Part shown: positions 1 through 7,510 of the stretch, piece by piece | Layout of the letters: the number at the start of each line of letters is the position of its first letter | Position numbering within the stretch: the first letter of the stretch is position 1 | NCBI GenBank assembly: GCA_028714855.1 | Contig: JAQTLP010000007.1 | Coordinates: 1 to 64,000 of the forward strand | DNA from: Phycisphaerae bacterium | GTDB lineage: Bacteria > Planctomycetota > Phycisphaerae > Sedimentisphaerales > Anaerobacaceae | Length of the DNA: 64,000 bases | Reading direction: 5' to 3' | Made by a program: the position numbers and the translations under genes | The notes under the pieces: model-generated | What the model saw: the letters and a program-made list of their open reading frames with translations, nothing else | Told to the model about the DNA's origin: nothing | The model's database searches: none

Positions 1-444
1 GTATATGGACTGACGAAAGACAAATTCTTTGCTCAGCAGGGAGACTTGCGGGGACAAATTCGTAGAGCGGCGTTGTCGGTTTCAAATAATATCGCTGAGG
101 GTTTCGAACGCGGCACAACGGCGGAACTGCTGGCGTTTCTTTATATTGCGCGGGGGTCGTGCGGAGAAACTCGCTCAATGCTGCTTTTTACGGAAAGATT
201 TCCCGAGGCGGAGCATCTCAAATCTCAGATTTCAGATCTCAAATCTTTAGCTGAATCATGCTCTCGCCAGATACGAGGGTGGGCAGACAACCTGCAGAAC
301 AGCGATATCAAAGGCCAGCGGCATTTGAATGATAAAGTTCGCATTGTTTATCAGGGAAATAAAAGCAGGGAAGCGTTTGAAAGACAACTCGAAGAAACTC
401 TGCGAAAGGCAAGGCCACAGGATTATCCGAAAGAAGAAGAATAA
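1..444 (+). CDS. four-helix bundle protein (23S rRNA IVS / TIGR02436 type), 5' end outside window
   Basis: The frame is open from base 1, so the TTG at 46 is probably internal and the true start lies upstream. About 147 codons are visible. The core RRAALSVSNNIAEGFERG followed by ELLAFLYIARGSCGETRSML is the diagnostic signature of the small four-helix-bundle proteins first found in intervening sequences of 23S rRNA genes; this copy is not in an rRNA gene. The molecular role of the family is unknown; homologues form ring-shaped oligomers. Codons at 217-246 are made of a repeat that recurs just downstream at 450-479, giving the unusual segment LKSQISDLKS, and the C-terminal half (about residues 95-147) is longer and more charged than is usual. 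It sits 41 bases before the type III restriction gene, so it may lie between mod (not in window) and res. Confidence 0.85.
   Translation, partial: VYGLTKDKFFAQQGDLRGQIRRAALSVSNNIAEGFERGTTAELLAFLYIARGSCGETRSMLLFTERFPEAEHLKSQISDLKSLAESCSRQIRGWADNLQNSDIKGQRHLNDKVRIVYQGNKSREAFERQLEETLRKARPQDYPKEEE
217..246 (+). repeat. 30-nt AT-rich repeat, copy 1 (inside coding sequence)
   Basis: This 30-base stretch matches the intergenic stretch 450-479 at 26 of 30 positions. Its central part reads as alternating AAATCT/AGATTT blocks and is close to palindromic. Here it is in frame within the four-helix-bundle gene and encodes part of LKSQISDLKS. Confidence 0.75.
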
Positions 445-449
445 AAAAT

Positions 450-479
450 CTCAAATTTGAGATTTCAGATATCAAATTT
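450..479 (+). repeat. 30-nt AT-rich repeat, copy 2 (intergenic, palindromic)
   Basis: Second copy of the 217-246 repeat. The flanking bases complete a perfect palindrome, AAATCTCAAATTTGAGATTT, at about 447-466. It lies between the four-helix-bundle stop codon and the ATG of the restriction gene, so it forms the intergenic spacer and could fold as a hairpin in the mRNA. Confidence 0.75.
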
Positions 480-485
480 AAGAAT

Positions 486-3173
486 ATGAAGTTACAATTT
501 GACGCAAATCAAAGTTTTCAGTTGGACGCGATAAACGCGGCGATGGATTTATTTAAGGGCCAGCCGGCGGGGGCAAGCGACTTTGCTTATTCAAAGGCAA
601 CATCGGTAGGCGGGACTTTTTTAAGCGTTGTTGCGAATAATCTATTGTTAGACCAAGAAACAATCGAAGCAAATCTTGAAAAAGTTCAACTTAAAAATGA
701 AATATTAAAGGGTTTTGGTCATACCCCTTTTGGACACACTCCCTTGGGGCATGCATACGACACAGTAAGTGAAAGCAAATATAAATGGCAGGGTATGCAC
801 TTTTCAATAGAAATGGAGACGGGGACGGGAAAGACATACGTATATCTGCGAACCATACACGAGCTTTATAAACAATATGGTTTTAAGAAGTTTATTATTG
901 TTGTGCCGAGCATAGCAATTAAAGAGGGTGCATTAAAAAATCTTGAGATAACAAAAGAGCATTTCGATATGCTCTATGAAAAGCCGACATTGGATTTCTA
1001 CGTTTTCAACCCTAAAAAAAGAGGACTTGCCAGAAATTTTGCAACGACTAATACACTCCAGATAATGGTAATGAATATAGACCAGTTCACAAGGGCAGGA
1101 AATATATTTTTTCAGCAAAGCGACTGGGGGATTCCGGCGGAGTTTATCAGTGCGACGAGGCCGATAGTTATTGTCGATGAACCGCAGAATATGGAGACGG
1201 ATATCAGGAGACAAGCGATAGCAAAGTTAAATCCATTGTGTACGCTGCGGTATTCGGCGACACACACGGTAAGATACAATGAAATATACCGGCTTGATCC
1301 AGTAAAGGCTTATGATTTAGGGCTTGTTAAAAGAATTGAAGTTGACGGGATAACAGAGGCGGATAGTTTTAATCAGGCATATATTGAGGTGAAGAGCATA
1401 AGGCCTCAAACGAAAAAAATAATCGTAAAGCTGCGAATAGATGTTAATACACAAGATGGGGTTGGGAAAAAAGATGTTAATGTCTCAATCGGTGACGACC
1501 TATATGATAAGTCTAATAAAAGAGATTTATATAAAGATGGTTTCATCGTAAACGAAATTGACAGGGATTCTATAACTTTCAATAACGGTCTTATTCTTAA
1601 TACCGGTCAAAAACAAGGCGGACTAACCGATGAGATAATGAAATATCAGATTGAAAGCACAATAAACAATCATTTTGAAAAAGAAAAACGATTAAAAGAT
1701 AAGGGGATAAAAGTTTTAACACTGTTCTTTATCGATCGGGTGGCAAATTACCGTAATTATGAAAATGATAATCCAGTTAAAGGCAAAATAGCCTTATGGT
1801 TTGAAGAATTTTACGAAAAGATAAGAAAACAAGACAAATATAAAGATTTGCTGAAATATAAGGTCAAACAGGTTCATAATGGGTATTTCTCACAGGACAA
1901 AAAAGGTATTCTTAAAGATACAAGCGGAGATACGGCAGTTGATGATGATACTTATGCGTTGATAATGAAAGATAAGGAACGGCTGCTTGATATTAACGAA
2001 CCTTTGAGATTTATATTTTCACACTCTGCACTGCGCGAGGGTTGGGACAATCCAAATGTATTTCAGATATGCACGCTTAACGAAACACAGTCAACGTTAA
2101 AGAAAAGGCAGGAAATAGGAAGAGGTTTGAGACTGCCAGTCAATCAGGACGGCAAAAGAGTATTTGACGAAAATATAAATGTCCTCACTGTTTCGGCGAA
2201 TGAATATTACGAAGATTTTGCGAAAGCCTTGCAGTCTGAAATTGAAGAGGAATGCGGCGTTAAATTCGGCGGGAGAATTAAGGATAAAAAGAAGAAGAAA
2301 GAAATAAAGCTGAAAAAGAACTTACAACTTGACGAAAATTTCAAGCTTCTTTGGGATAAAATTAAGCAGAAGACACATTACAGTGTAGATTATAATACTA
2401 ATGAATTGATAAAACTTACCGGTAAAAAAATAGGTGAAATCAAAATAACAAAGCCAAAACTACTGCGAAGCAAAGCAGATATCGGAATGGACAAAACCGC
2501 AGTTACGGCGGAGTTAAGAACACAATCAAGCAGAGATTTGTATAGCGACATAGAAAGTGTTCCAGATATTCTTTCGTATATTCAGAACAAGACCAGATTA
2601 ACCCGTGACACAATTTGCAGGATTTTGCTTGAGTCGGGTAAAATTGAAGATATTTTTATCAATCCACAGCAGTTTATGGATAAAGTCTGCGAAGCAATAA
2701 ATGTCGTTCTGAATGAAATGATTGTTTACGGGATTAAATATGAAAAAATAGGCAATTCATACTGGGACCAGATGCTTTTTGATAATGAAGAACTTTCCGG
2801 ATATTTTGAAGATTTATTTGAAGTTAAGAAAAAAGAAAAGACTGTTTATGATTATATTCAAACAGACAGTAATATCGAAAAGGACTTTGCCAGAGAATGC
2901 GAAAAAAGAGATGATATCAAATTTTATCTCAAATTGCCTTTCTGGTTTAAAATAGAAACTCCGCTTGGTACATATAATCCTGATTGGGCTTTAGTTTATG
3001 AGGGAGATAAAAAAGTTTACTTTGTTGCCGAAACAAAAGGAACGAATAATATTGACGAACTTGCTCCGGCAGAAAGATATAAAATCATTTGCGGAAAACG
3101 ACATTTTGAGCAGTTCGAAGATGTTAAATTTCAGGCTCCGGTGAAATCTTTAAAAGATGTTATTTCGGGTTAA
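486..3173 (+). CDS. res: type III restriction endonuclease, Res (helicase/nuclease) subunit
   Basis: This 895-residue protein has the layout of type III Res subunits: an SF2 helicase motor that translocates or diffuses along DNA after Mod recognises an unmethylated site, and a C-terminal nuclease. Walker A is METGTGKT at about residues 110-117. The DEAD-box equivalent is VDEPQ at about 229-233. Motif VI is QEIGRGLRLP at about 549-558, preceded by ALREGWDNPN. The PD-(D/E)xK nuclease is seen as NPDWALV (about 832-838) and AETKG (about 847-851). A short GHTP/GHTP/LGHA run (about 78-90) lies just before the helicase domain. The gene looks A+T-richer than its neighbours by eye, as expected of a mobile defence gene. 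Mod is not in the window and may lie to the left. The similar BPTD_3080-type restriction proteins are an alternative subfamily. Confidence 0.9.
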   Translation: MKLQFDANQSFQLDAINAAMDLFKGQPAGASDFAYSKATSVGGTFLSVVANNLLLDQETIEANLEKVQLKNEILKGFGHTPFGHTPLGHAYDTVSESKYKWQGMHFSIEMETGTGKTYVYLRTIHELYKQYGFKKFIIVVPSIAIKEGALKNLEITKEHFDMLYEKPTLDFYVFNPKKRGLARNFATTNTLQIMVMNIDQFTRAGNIFFQQSDWGIPAEFISATRPIVIVDEPQNMETDIRRQAIAKLNPLCTLRYSATHTVRYNEIYRLDPVKAYDLGLVKRIEVDGITEADSFNQAYIEVKSIRPQTKKIIVKLRIDVNTQDGVGKKDVNVSIGDDLYDKSNKRDLYKDGFIVNEIDRDSITFNNGLILNTGQKQGGLTDEIMKYQIESTINNHFEKEKRLKDKGIKVLTLFFIDRVANYRNYENDNPVKGKIALWFEEFYEKIRKQDKYKDLLKYKVKQVHNGYFSQDKKGILKDTSGDTAVDDDTYALIMKDKERLLDINEPLRFIFSHSALREGWDNPNVFQICTLNETQSTLKKRQEIGRGLRLPVNQDGKRVFDENINVLTVSANEYYEDFAKALQSEIEEECGVKFGGRIKDKKKKKEIKLKKNLQLDENFKLLWDKIKQKTHYSVDYNTNELIKLTGKKIGEIKITKPKLLRSKADIGMDKTAVTAELRTQSSRDLYSDIESVPDILSYIQNKTRLTRDTICRILLESGKIEDIFINPQQFMDKVCEAINVVLNEMIVYGIKYEKIGNSYWDQMLFDNEELSGYFEDLFEVKKKEKTVYDYIQTDSNIEKDFARECEKRDDIKFYLKLPFWFKIETPLGTYNPDWALVYEGDKKVYFVAETKGTNNIDELAPAERYKIICGKRHFEQFEDVKFQAPVKSLKDVISG

Positions 3174-3174
3174 G

Positions 3175-3255
3175 ATGAAAGCCTTATATAAGCATAAAAG
3201 AAGCGGGGACATATTCGCAATAGAAGCGGGCGAAGGCGGATTTAACCATTTTTAG
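3175..3255 (+). pseudogene. possible 26-codon remnant ORF after res
   Basis: An ATG one base after the res stop codon opens a 26-residue frame beginning MKALYKHKRSGDIFAIEA and ending at TAG 3253-3255. The wording of the peptide resembles the N-terminus of a larger globular protein rather than a complete microprotein. It is best read as a truncated gene start or a chance frame. No separate ribosome-binding site is evident. Confidence 0.25.
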
Positions 3256-3273
3256 AATTTGACAATTTTTGGC

Positions 3274-3301
3274 TTGCCCTTTAGAGTTTTCCCGGTAAAA
3301 T
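3274..3301 (+). promoter_or_regulatory. predicted sigma-70-like promoter
   Basis: TTGCCC at 3274-3279 and TAAAAT at 3296-3301 are separated by 16 bases, placing transcription start about 30 bases before the ATG at 3338. The same TTGCCC -35 is seen before the EF-G gene at 19095. Confidence 0.45.
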
Positions 3302-3337
3302 AGCGGATTATCGTATCGAAATTGAGCGGGTGTGGTT

Positions 3338-4087
3338 ATGGCGCATAATGAAAAAAAGGCTCTTTACGAGGTAATGAGTAAAGCAACCTGGCCTAAACCT
3401 CGCTATGACAAGGCATTAGAGCCGCTGCACCCGGAAGCCTCCGGCGAAGATAAGCAATCGCAATCGCCGGCAAGGATTTCGATACAATTGCCCAAAAGGG
3501 CCGCGGTTTGGCTCAATAAGCCGAGAGCCGTGCAGTTCAATGCCGGCAGGATTGAAATATCGGTGCCGTATCAGCTTGCGATTGCAATGCTTTTAGGGTT
3601 TGTTCTGTTAGTTTTAATAGCGTTTCGGCTTGGGCAAATGAGTTACCGAAGCGCCCAAAAGGCGGCTGGCCCGGCTGCGAAAATGCCGACAACTGTGCAG
3701 AAAACAACGCCAAAAGTGACGGCTGCTGTCGCACCGCAAAAAGTTGTTCCGGTCGTAGAAAAAACGCCGGTTGTTCAGGAAGTTGAGCCGGTTAAGCCGA
3801 AGGGCGATAATCGGATTGTGATACAGTCTTACCAGCTCAGGGCCGATTTGGAGCCGGTAAAACAGTATTTCGCCGGGTTCGGCATAGAGACTGAAATAAT
3901 AAAAATCGACGCGTGGTATTATCTGGTTACCAAGGATAAATATGAAAATCCGGGAAGACCGGGGACAGATGGTTACCTTGCTAAACAGAAGATAATTGAG
4001 CTGGGTGCTAAATATAAGGCACCGCCGGGAAGTGAATCTTTTGGCACGCAGCCGTTTCGTGATGCATATGGCAAGAAGTTTGAATAG
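3338..4087 (+). CDS. single-pass membrane protein with C-terminal SPOR-like domain, unknown function
   Basis: This 249-residue protein is not assigned to a named family. The N-terminal about 77 residues are soluble and charged. A single hydrophobic helix spans about 78-97 (LAIAMLLGFVLLVLIAF). A Pro/Ala/Val/Lys-rich linker follows (about 105-155). The C-terminal domain (about 160-249) begins with NRIVIQSYQLRADLEPVKQY and has the beta-alpha-beta rhythm and wording of SPOR-type domains (IVIQSY, then WYYLVTKDKYENPG), which in known proteins bind denuded peptidoglycan. The topology would be N-in with the SPOR-like domain in the periplasm, suggesting an envelope role; this is inference. The ATG at 3338 is preferred to the GTG at 3332. 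It is probably transcribed with the PVC basic protein 20 bases downstream. Confidence 0.7.
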   Translation: MAHNEKKALYEVMSKATWPKPRYDKALEPLHPEASGEDKQSQSPARISIQLPKRAAVWLNKPRAVQFNAGRIEISVPYQLAIAMLLGFVLLVLIAFRLGQMSYRSAQKAAGPAAKMPTTVQKTTPKVTAAVAPQKVVPVVEKTPVVQEVEPVKPKGDNRIVIQSYQLRADLEPVKQYFAGFGIETEIIKIDAWYYLVTKDKYENPGRPGTDGYLAKQKIIELGAKYKAPPGSESFGTQPFRDAYGKKFE

Positions 4088-4107
4088 TTTTTCAGGAGAA
4101 ATATTGA

Positions 4108-4449
4108 ATGTCTGTTGACCGTTCCTTAAAAATCAAAGGTGCTCTGGAGAGACACAGAAATGTTTTAACACGTGCAGAGCGCGTTGGAAAGTTAAAAGAC
4201 GAAGAGCGATGGCTTGAAGGGCAGTCGGTTTTTGGGCTTCCCAAGATTGCTCACCGCAAGAGCCACGCCGGCAAGAAAGTGAAGGAAGAAGCTGCTGCTG
4301 TAGAAGGAGCAGTGGCTGGAGCAGCACCGGAAGCACCGGCAGCGGCAGGAGCAAAGCCGGCGGCAGGAGCAGCACCGGCAGGGGCAAAGCCTGCGGCGGC
4401 AGCACCATCTAAAGAAAAACCTAAAGGAAAAGGAAAAGAAAAAGGTTAA
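4108..4449 (+). CDS. PVC-superphylum small basic protein (TIGR04137 family) with Ala/Lys-rich tail
   Basis: The N-terminal MSVDRSLKIKGALERHRNVL and following LTRAERVGKLKDEERW match the TIGR04137 family of small, highly basic proteins, described as a signature of the Planctomycetes-Verrucomicrobia-Chlamydiae superphylum and suspected of binding nucleic acid or ribosomes. The conserved core is about residues 1-52. Residues from about 58 to 113 are a low-complexity extension of Ala/Pro/Gly with spaced Lys, ending in KGKGKEKG, which resembles the tails of nucleic-acid-binding proteins. An AGGAG ribosome-binding site lies just upstream (4093-4097). The tail is built from imperfect GCAGGAGCA-type nucleotide repeats, so its length probably varies between strains. 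Confidence 0.85.
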   Translation: MSVDRSLKIKGALERHRNVLTRAERVGKLKDEERWLEGQSVFGLPKIAHRKSHAGKKVKEEAAAVEGAVAGAAPEAPAAAGAKPAAGAAPAGAKPAAAAPSKEKPKGKGKEKG

Positions 4450-4588
4450 CATAAGTTCTTAGTGAGTAGTTAGCGCGTAGCAGGGGGGACTCCGATTGGT
4501 TATTGGAGGTGTTGTGATTTATTCTTTACGATTGAGTAGTTGGGGATATTCTTCACGTCGTTCATAATGATAATCTGGATTTTGTGTT

Positions 4589-4616
4589 TTGACTTTTTGG
4601 CCGATTCGGTTACTAT
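4589..4616 (+). promoter_or_regulatory. predicted promoter giving a near-leaderless mRNA
   Basis: TTGACT (4589-4594) and TACTAT (4611-4616) have a 16-base spacer. The -10 box ends only 9 bases before the ATG at 4626, so the transcript would have almost no 5' leader. No Shine-Dalgarno sequence precedes that ATG, which fits. The 176-base gap 4450-4625 holds no other feature. Confidence 0.45.
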
Positions 4617-4625
4617 ATCGGTCAA

Positions 4626-5735
4626 ATGAAAAAGATTCTGGCCGACAGGACGAGCAAAATAGACGCCAGCGGGATTAGGAAGGTCTTTGCGCTGGGGGAG
4701 AAGATGAAGGATCCGGTAAACTTTTCTATTGGTCAACCGGATTTCGACGTACCCGGACCGTTAAAAGAAGAGGCGATAAAAGCAATCAAGGCAGGGGGGA
4801 ACAAATATTCACAAACAGCGGGGGACACACTTCTAAAAGAGAAAATCGCCGGATTAGTGAAAAAAGAGTTTGGATGGGACGAGCCCGCGGTGCTGGTTAC
4901 CAGCGGGGTAAGCGGGGGACTGCTTCTGGCGTTTATGGCGCTGGTCAATCCCGGCGACGAGGTGATTATACCTGACCCGTATTTTGTGATGTATAAGCAC
5001 CTGGTCAATATGCTGGGCGGCAAGTGTGTTTTTGTCGATAGCTATCCGAGTTTCGAGCTTCCGGTAGAGAAGATAAGCAAGGCGATAACCGGCAAAACCA
5101 AGATGATTATAGTCAATTCGCCCTGTAATCCGACCGGCGTGGTATATTCGCAGGAGCAGATAAAGGCACTTGCCGGGATAGCGGCGGAGAAAGATATACT
5201 TGTTATAACCGACGAGATATACGACAAATTTTGCTACGAAGGAAAATGCCCGAGCATAGCAAGTTGCTATAAGAAAGTTCTTTTACTGCGAGGATTCAGC
5301 AAGTCTTACGCAATGGCGGGGTGGCGATTGGGATTCGCGGCGGCAGACGAGTCCCTTAAAGACGTAGTTGAACAGATGACCAAGATACAGCAATATACCT
5401 TTGTCTGTGCGCCGAGTCCTTTCCAAAAAGCGGCGATAGCGGCCCTCGATTATGACGTGAGCGATTTGGTGACAGCGTATCGAAAAAAACGGGACCTTAT
5501 TTACGAGGGGTTGAAAGATAAATTCGAGATGGTCAAGCCGGGCGGGGCGTTTTATGCGTTTGCCAGGGCGCCGGCAGGGGGGGCGACGAAGTTTGTAGAA
5601 AAAGCAATCGCAAATAACGTGCTTATTATTCCGGGCAATGTATTCAGTGAAAAAGACACGCACTTCCGGATAAGTTACGCGACCAGCGACGAGAAAATTG
5701 AGCAAGGGATAAGGATATTGCGAAGATTGACGTAA
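4626..5735 (+). CDS. PLP-dependent aminotransferase, class I/II
   Basis: This 369-residue fold-type I aminotransferase resembles the aspartate/aromatic aminotransferases of subgroup I-gamma. The pyridoxal-phosphate lysine is K226 in RGFSKSYAMAGWRLGF. NSPCNPTG at about 162-169 is the substrate/cofactor loop, TDEIYD carries the Asp that pairs with the pyridine nitrogen, and the C-terminal FRISYA holds the carboxylate-binding Arg. The length is a little short of the usual 380-400. The substrate cannot be told from sequence; aspartate/2-oxoglutarate or an aromatic or branched amino acid are all possible. The start is the first ATG after a strong promoter with almost no leader. The downstream transporter begins 11 bases after its stop codon, so the two are probably co-transcribed. 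Confidence 0.9.
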   Translation: MKKILADRTSKIDASGIRKVFALGEKMKDPVNFSIGQPDFDVPGPLKEEAIKAIKAGGNKYSQTAGDTLLKEKIAGLVKKEFGWDEPAVLVTSGVSGGLLLAFMALVNPGDEVIIPDPYFVMYKHLVNMLGGKCVFVDSYPSFELPVEKISKAITGKTKMIIVNSPCNPTGVVYSQEQIKALAGIAAEKDILVITDEIYDKFCYEGKCPSIASCYKKVLLLRGFSKSYAMAGWRLGFAAADESLKDVVEQMTKIQQYTFVCAPSPFQKAAIAALDYDVSDLVTAYRKKRDLIYEGLKDKFEMVKPGGAFYAFARAPAGGATKFVEKAIANNVLIIPGNVFSEKDTHFRISYATSDEKIEQGIRILRRLT

Positions 5736-5746
5736 GGAGACTGTGA

Positions 5747-7462
5747 GTGATTAAAAGCATGATTTTCTTGACGATAGGGGGGCTGGGCCTGTTTTTTCTT
5801 GGAATGACGCTGATGTCGAACGGGCTAAAACAGGCGGCGGGGCAGAAACTTAAAAAACTTCTTGAGACACTGACAAGAACTCCTGTTATGGGTGTTCTGG
5901 TAGGAGCGCTTGTTACGTGTTTGATACAAGCAAGCGGAGCTACTTCCGTAATGGTCGTTGGTCTTGTAAATGCAGGGCTTTTGACATTAAGACAATCGCT
6001 GGGCGTCATTCTCGGAGCGAATATTGGAACAACAATAACGGCGTGGGTAGTTTCATTACTTGGTATCGGCGGGTTAGCTGTAATGAAGTATGCATTGCCG
6101 GCTATTGGGGTGGGTTTTCTGCTGCAACTTGTCGGGAAAACACAGAAAAGCAGGGGGTTTGGTAACATTGTGCTGGGTTTGGGGCTTTTGTTTTTGGGGC
6201 TTACGTTTATGAGCGATGCCTTCGGCCCGGAAGGATTTAACATAAGCGAAAGCAGGGTCGTGCAGGATGCCTTAGTTCGGTTAGGAGAAAATCCTTTACT
6301 TGGGGTTCTGGCGGGGGCTGTGATAACAGCGCTTTTACAGAGCAGTTCTGCATTTGTGGCGATAGTGCAGGTCCTGGCTTTCAAAGGTGCTTTCGGGATG
6401 GATTGGGGTTTGGTGCTGCGTGTTGTGATACCATTTATACTGGGTAGTAATATCGGTACAACAATTACAGCGCCATTGGCGGCCCTTCCGGCATCACGTA
6501 ATTCCAAACGGGCAGCAATGGGACATGTTATATTCAATGTAGTGGGAACGGTTTATTTCCTGCCGTTATTGTTGATGGGAGTGTATACTGAAATAGTGAA
6601 GTGGGTTACGCCGTGGGAGTTGTCACAAAGCACGATAATGGTTTATATGGCCGTAGCTCACAGCGTGTTTAATATTATCAATACCATTATATTCCTGCCG
6701 CTTATCGGGTTGCTGGAAGTTATAGTGATAAAGCTTATTCCTGTTACAAAGAGGGAATTGGATAAGAAGCCGGTCGTGCTGGAAAGACATCTGTTCCGTA
6801 CACCCGTGCTGGCGCTTGAGCAAGCCAAGCGAGAAATAATTCGAATGGCAAAGAAGGCCAAAGAGGCGGTCCAGCAAGCTATCAAGGGCCTGCTCAACGA
6901 TGATGAGCGCAGACTGGAAAGGGCAAGGGCAGGCGAAGATGTTACCGATGAATTTCAGCTTGCGATTACATCGTACCTTGTTGGGCTGTCGAGAGAGCAG
7001 TTGTCGGAGGAGGTATCTAGGGAACTGCCGGTGCTTCTGCATACAGTTAATGACCTTGAACGAGTGGGCGACCACGCCGTTAACATCGCGGAAATCGCGG
7101 AGCGAAAAATTGAACAGAAGATAATTTTCAGCACGAATGCCAATGCTGAAGCGGCTAAATTAACACAAGAAATCGACCGGATGTTCGAAAAGATTGTAGC
7201 GGCACTGGAAAACAGCGATATAGAAGCGGCGAAATCGGCCCTCGAGAACGAAAAGAACATCAATAAGATGCAGGTGGATTTTCGCCGCAGCCACGTTCAG
7301 CGGATGAACGACGGGGTTTGCGGAGCGGAGTCAGGATTGATATTCATCGATTTTGTCGATAATGTCGAGAAAATCGGCGACCATCTCACAAATATCGCGC
7401 AGGCGGTAATAGGCGGTCTGCAATGGGATGGAATCGAGCCGAAAAAAGTTACTTCTTATTAA
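5747..7462 (+). CDS. Na+/phosphate cotransporter family protein with PhoU-like C-terminal domain
   Basis: This 571-residue inner-membrane protein has the NptA/YjbB layout. Two inverted Na/Pi repeats carry the diagnostic motifs QASGATSVMVVG (about residues 64-75) and QSSSAFVAIVQV (about 198-209). About eight or nine hydrophobic helices lie between 1 and 335. A helical PhoU-like domain follows (about 345-565), with the repeated sequence ERVGDHAVNIAEIAE and EKIGDHLTNIAQAV. Such proteins move phosphate with sodium; the bacterial PhoU-tailed members may act in export. Substitution of QSSS by QASG in the first repeat is a small departure from consensus. The start is GTG 11 bases after the aminotransferase. 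Confidence 0.88.
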   Translation: MIKSMIFLTIGGLGLFFLGMTLMSNGLKQAAGQKLKKLLETLTRTPVMGVLVGALVTCLIQASGATSVMVVGLVNAGLLTLRQSLGVILGANIGTTITAWVVSLLGIGGLAVMKYALPAIGVGFLLQLVGKTQKSRGFGNIVLGLGLLFLGLTFMSDAFGPEGFNISESRVVQDALVRLGENPLLGVLAGAVITALLQSSSAFVAIVQVLAFKGAFGMDWGLVLRVVIPFILGSNIGTTITAPLAALPASRNSKRAAMGHVIFNVVGTVYFLPLLLMGVYTEIVKWVTPWELSQSTIMVYMAVAHSVFNIINTIIFLPLIGLLEVIVIKLIPVTKRELDKKPVVLERHLFRTPVLALEQAKREIIRMAKKAKEAVQQAIKGLLNDDERRLERARAGEDVTDEFQLAITSYLVGLSREQLSEEVSRELPVLLHTVNDLERVGDHAVNIAEIAERKIEQKIIFSTNANAEAAKLTQEIDRMFEKIVAALENSDIEAAKSALENEKNINKMQVDFRRSHVQRMNDGVCGAESGLIFIDFVDNVEKIGDHLTNIAQAVIGGLQWDGIEPKKVTSY

Positions 7463-7510
7463 CTCCGGCATTAGAAAATATTGCTAAATAAGCAATAGCG
7501 GGGTAAAATT

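Noticed and set aside
3259-3301. TTGACA at 3259-3264 as the -35 of the 3338 gene
   Set aside because: It is 31 bases from the TAAAAT, too far; the TTGCCC at 3274 has normal spacing.
5644-6537. 297-codon frame opposite the Na/Pi transporter
   Set aside because: Shadow frame rich in Pro, Ser and Thr; the transporter on the plus strand is clearly the gene.
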